Assembly (NCBI GenBank): GCA_023258655.1
Contig: JALQWO010000072.1
Span: forward strand, 1-8,197
DNA length: 8,197 nt
Origin: Bacteroidia bacterium
GTDB lineage: Bacteria; Bacteroidota; Bacteroidia; NS11-12g; UBA955
Direction of reading: 5' to 3'
Position 1 is the stretch's first letter. Every line of letters starts with the position of its first letter. The position numbers were made by a program, and so were the translations under genes. Below, piece after piece: positions 6,544 to 8,197 of the stretch. The notes under the pieces were generated by a model, which saw only the letters and a program-made list of their open reading frames with translations, made no database searches and was not told the DNA's origin.

Positions 6544-7671
6544 GTGATTGGGCGAAGCCTCCTATACAGACTGATTTTCTTAGCGACTGTTGTGGTGCTG
6601 GGTCCGCTTTCTGCGCAAACGCGGTGGGACAATGTTTCTGTGAGTTACACCAATCAGTGCAACGTTTATTCAATGGAAATCAATGGGGTGAACGACACCT
6701 GTTTTCACGCTGTGGAAACCGAATTTGTGGATCAGTTTGCCGACCCTGTCTATCGCACCTTTAGCAAAAAATTTACCATCTTCTTCAGTGATACGGGCAC
6801 TTATTATGGGACGATATTGATCAAAAACAAATGCCATCGCGACGACACCACCATCTACATCACGTTGAAGGTTATTTGCAAACCGTTGAAATGCAATTGG
6901 TTTTCAGCCAAGCTCAAACAATACAACCAAAATCGCTACTATCAGTGGCAATTACAGAATATCTATCCCGACTCCTGCTTGAATTATCAATTCCGCTTTT
7001 ACAATTACCAAACAGGAAAAACGGATACGGGCAAGCACTACAATGGCTTATGCAATTACACCTTCCCATCTTCGGGAAAATTCAAAATGTCGCTCAGCAT
7101 TTGGAACCGTTGTAGAAACTGCGATACCCTGTTTGTGAAGGAGCTGGAAATCCTCTCTTTTCAAGCGGCTTCACTGAGCAACAAACAATATCGCTGCGAT
7201 TCCCTGGAATCAAAAATGTCGTTGGTAGCCACCGACCCCAAAGACACCTGTTGGAAGCACTTTTTCCGGGTGTTTCACGATGCAACCATGGATACGTTTT
7301 CTGCCAATGAATGGAACAACCCCAGCAATACGGGCATCTATCAACGATACGCCTTTCCTGACTCTGCCCTGGTGTATGCCAGCAGCAAAGGCCGCCTAAT
7401 GCAATACCAGTTTCCACACAAAGGCCGATATATTCTGTCTGCCCAATGGTCGCACCAATGCCTGAGTCAAGACACAATCATCTACGCCCGTTTTGAAATC
7501 CCCGATTGCTATGCAGGTATAAACACGTTGGCGCCTCCTGCGGAGGCGCCAACCGAAATAATCAATCTACAAGGACAATCGATCCCGCTTAACCAACCCC
7601 TGCCCAAGAACCAAGTGCTTTTGTTTCGCTATCGCAATCGCCCAGCACAAAAAATCTTGGTCCGAGAGTAA
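6544..7671 (+). CDS. Secreted cysteine-rich protein with three PKD-like repeats and a T9SS-like C-terminus
   Basis: 375 residues, no recognised name. Seen: a signal peptide (hydrophobic core LLYRLIFLATVVVLG, likely cleavage after PLSA before Gln25). Three related beta-rich units follow at about 26-117, 118-215 and 216-322. Each has a D/S-G-x-Y/F turn (DTGTYYG, SSGKFKM, HKGRYIL), then a strand ending in a cysteine cluster and an Asp-Thr pair (NKCHRDDT, NRCRNCDT, HQCLSQDT). This resembles PKD/immunoglobulin-like folds common in Bacteroidota surface proteins. There are 13 cysteines in the mature chain, suggesting disulfides. A Pro/Ala linker (329-337) leads to residues 338-375, with INLQGQ and a KILV ending, like the second half of a T9SS type A sorting domain. 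It is probably exported across the outer membrane; ligand or role unknown. Start: an in-frame stop ends at 6540, leaving TTG 6541 or GTG 6544 (no ATG); I prefer GTG. It is the only plus-strand gene here and diverges from trxB. Confidence 0.75.
   Translation: MIGRSLLYRLIFLATVVVLGPLSAQTRWDNVSVSYTNQCNVYSMEINGVNDTCFHAVETEFVDQFADPVYRTFSKKFTIFFSDTGTYYGTILIKNKCHRDDTTIYITLKVICKPLKCNWFSAKLKQYNQNRYYQWQLQNIYPDSCLNYQFRFYNYQTGKTDTGKHYNGLCNYTFPSSGKFKMSLSIWNRCRNCDTLFVKELEILSFQAASLSNKQYRCDSLESKMSLVATDPKDTCWKHFFRVFHDATMDTFSANEWNNPSNTGIYQRYAFPDSALVYASSKGRLMQYQFPHKGRYILSAQWSHQCLSQDTIIYARFEIPDCYAGINTLAPPAEAPTEIINLQGQSIPLNQPLPKNQVLLFRYRNRPAQKILVRE
7527..7553. repeat. Perfect 12-bp hairpin inside the coding sequence, at the linker
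   Basis: Inverted repeat GTTGGCGCCTCC (7527-7538) and GGAGGCGCCAAC (7542-7553) around a 3-base TGC loop. No mismatch. It is not followed by a T-tract on either strand, so it is not an ordinary intrinsic terminator. It lies within the plus-strand secreted-protein gene and encodes about residues 328-337 (TLAPPAEAPT), the join between the repeat region and the T9SS-like tail. Function unknown: mRNA structure, or a relic of a short palindromic insertion, are both possible. Confidence 0.9.
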
Positions 7672-7701
7672 CCCATCCCCATCTAGGAATCCTGGGTGGG
7701 T
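7671..7701. terminator. Weak bidirectional hairpin in the convergent gap
   Basis: ACCCATCC (7671-7678) can pair with GGGTGGGT (7694-7701) over 8 bp including one G-U pair, with a 15-base loop that holds the small inverted repeat AGGAATCCT. It fills the 33-base gap between two genes that converge here, so a shared terminator is a natural reading. T-tracts are poor on both sides (TAATTTAA on plus, TACTCTCG on minus), hence the low score. Confidence 0.35.
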
Positions 7702-7704
7702 AAT

Positions 7705-8197
7705 TTAACTCAACGACAACAATTCGCGGTATTTGGGCAACGTCCATTCGGCGTCATCGCACACACGCTCAATCTCATCGCAGCACTCGCGAATCTCATC
7801 AAACATCGGCTTCACCTTGTTGCAATAAGCCAGCGCTTTCTTGTCGGCATGATCCAAATTGTTCGCTTTGGCACGCTCAGCCGTCATCTGTTCATTCAAC
7901 TCGTACACATGATTGATGTGCTTACTCAAGAACTCCACAATCTCTGCTTGCGCTTTATAAGAATTTGCAGGCAATCCCATACCTTTCAAAGCATTGATAT
8001 TATCGGCCAAACGCTTCTGGTAATTCACCGCAGCGGGGATTACATAACTGCTGACCAATTCATTCATTACGCGACCTTCAATTTGCAAACGCAACACGTA
8101 AGTCTCGTAACGAATTTCAGTACGGGCTTCCAATTCACGGTGCGAAAAGATGCCGTTCTCTACAAACAATTTCTCAGACGCTGGCGTCAAATAGGCT
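7705..8197 (-). CDS. glnN: Glutamine synthetase type III, C-terminal part (5' end off the right edge)
   Basis: C-terminal 163 residues of a type III glutamine synthetase, a large (about 700-730 residue) enzyme that makes glutamine from glutamate, ammonia and ATP in the cytoplasm and is typical of Bacteroidota and cyanobacteria. Seen: the family's helical tail, with LFVENGIFSHRELEART, IRYETYVLRLQIEGRVM and the conserved YVIPAAVNYQKRL, then an amphipathic region ending WTLPKYRELLSLS. The catalytic core lies outside the window, so no active-site residue can be checked. The reading frame continues open through the right edge (Ala-Tyr before the TTG at 8190), so no start is called. The stop at 7705 faces the convergent secreted-protein gene 33 bases away. 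Confidence 0.92.
   Translation of the reverse strand, partial: AYLTPASEKLFVENGIFSHRELEARTEIRYETYVLRLQIEGRVMNELVSSYVIPAAVNYQKRLADNINALKGMGLPANSYKAQAEIVEFLSKHINHVYELNEQMTAERAKANNLDHADKKALAYCNKVKPMFDEIRECCDEIERVCDDAEWTLPKYRELLSLS

Noticed and set aside
7527..7553. Intragenic hairpin as a transcription terminator
   Set aside because: No run of T follows the stem on either strand, and it would cut the gene before its sorting tail.
8188..8190. TTG at 8190 as the start of a small protein
   Set aside because: The frame stays open to the window edge and the sequence is the known C-terminal region of type III glutamine synthetase, so this is a truncated gene, not a short one.

Overview
The window looks like chromosomal sequence from a member of the Bacteroidota. 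Four different starts are preceded by the same octamer, TATTTTTG, which fits the Bacteroidota -7 promoter consensus TAnnTTTG, and one or two of them also have a TTTG-like -33 box about 20 bases upstream. The gene content agrees: a type III glutamine synthetase, a PpiD-like foldase of about 720 residues with one N-terminal anchor, an archaeal-type phosphoglucose/phosphomannose isomerase, and a secreted protein whose C-terminus resembles a type IX secretion (T9SS) sorting domain. I cannot place it below phylum from this sequence.

Layout from left to right. (1) 1-1395, minus strand: a two-gene unit, bifunctional sugar-phosphate isomerase then a PhnP-like metallo-beta-lactamase-fold hydrolase that runs off the left edge. 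The gap is only 4 bases. (2) 1396-1507: the unit's own promoter, abutting a very strong intrinsic terminator that ends the next gene. (3) 1508-3673, minus: the PpiD-like peptidyl-prolyl isomerase with its own well-formed promoter at 3692-3723. (4) 3757-6443, minus: thioredoxin reductase trxB followed 11 bases later by a secreted Asp-box beta-propeller protein, very probably one transcript. (5) 6444-6543: a divergent promoter region with two back-to-back -7 boxes. (6) 6544-7671, plus: a cysteine-rich secreted protein of three PKD-like repeats and a shortened T9SS-like tail. It is the only plus-strand gene. (7) 7672-7704: a short convergent gap with a weak hairpin, then (8) the C-terminal 163 residues of type III glutamine synthetase, running off the right edge on the minus strand.

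Most genes are housekeeping (central sugar-phosphate metabolism, thiol redox, envelope protein folding, nitrogen assimilation). The envelope theme recurs: a periplasmic foldase, a signal-peptide propeller protein and a probable T9SS cargo lie side by side, but nothing shows that they form one pathway. I found no mobile element, CRISPR array, RNA gene or defence system. No stretch longer than about 112 bases lacks a gene. The points most worth a second look are a perfect 12-bp hairpin inside the secreted protein's coding sequence exactly at the linker before its shortened sorting domain, the three-unit cysteine repeat itself, predicted leaderless or near-leaderless mRNAs for the isomerase and trxB, and a lost cysteine in the PhnP-type zinc motif of the hydrolase.
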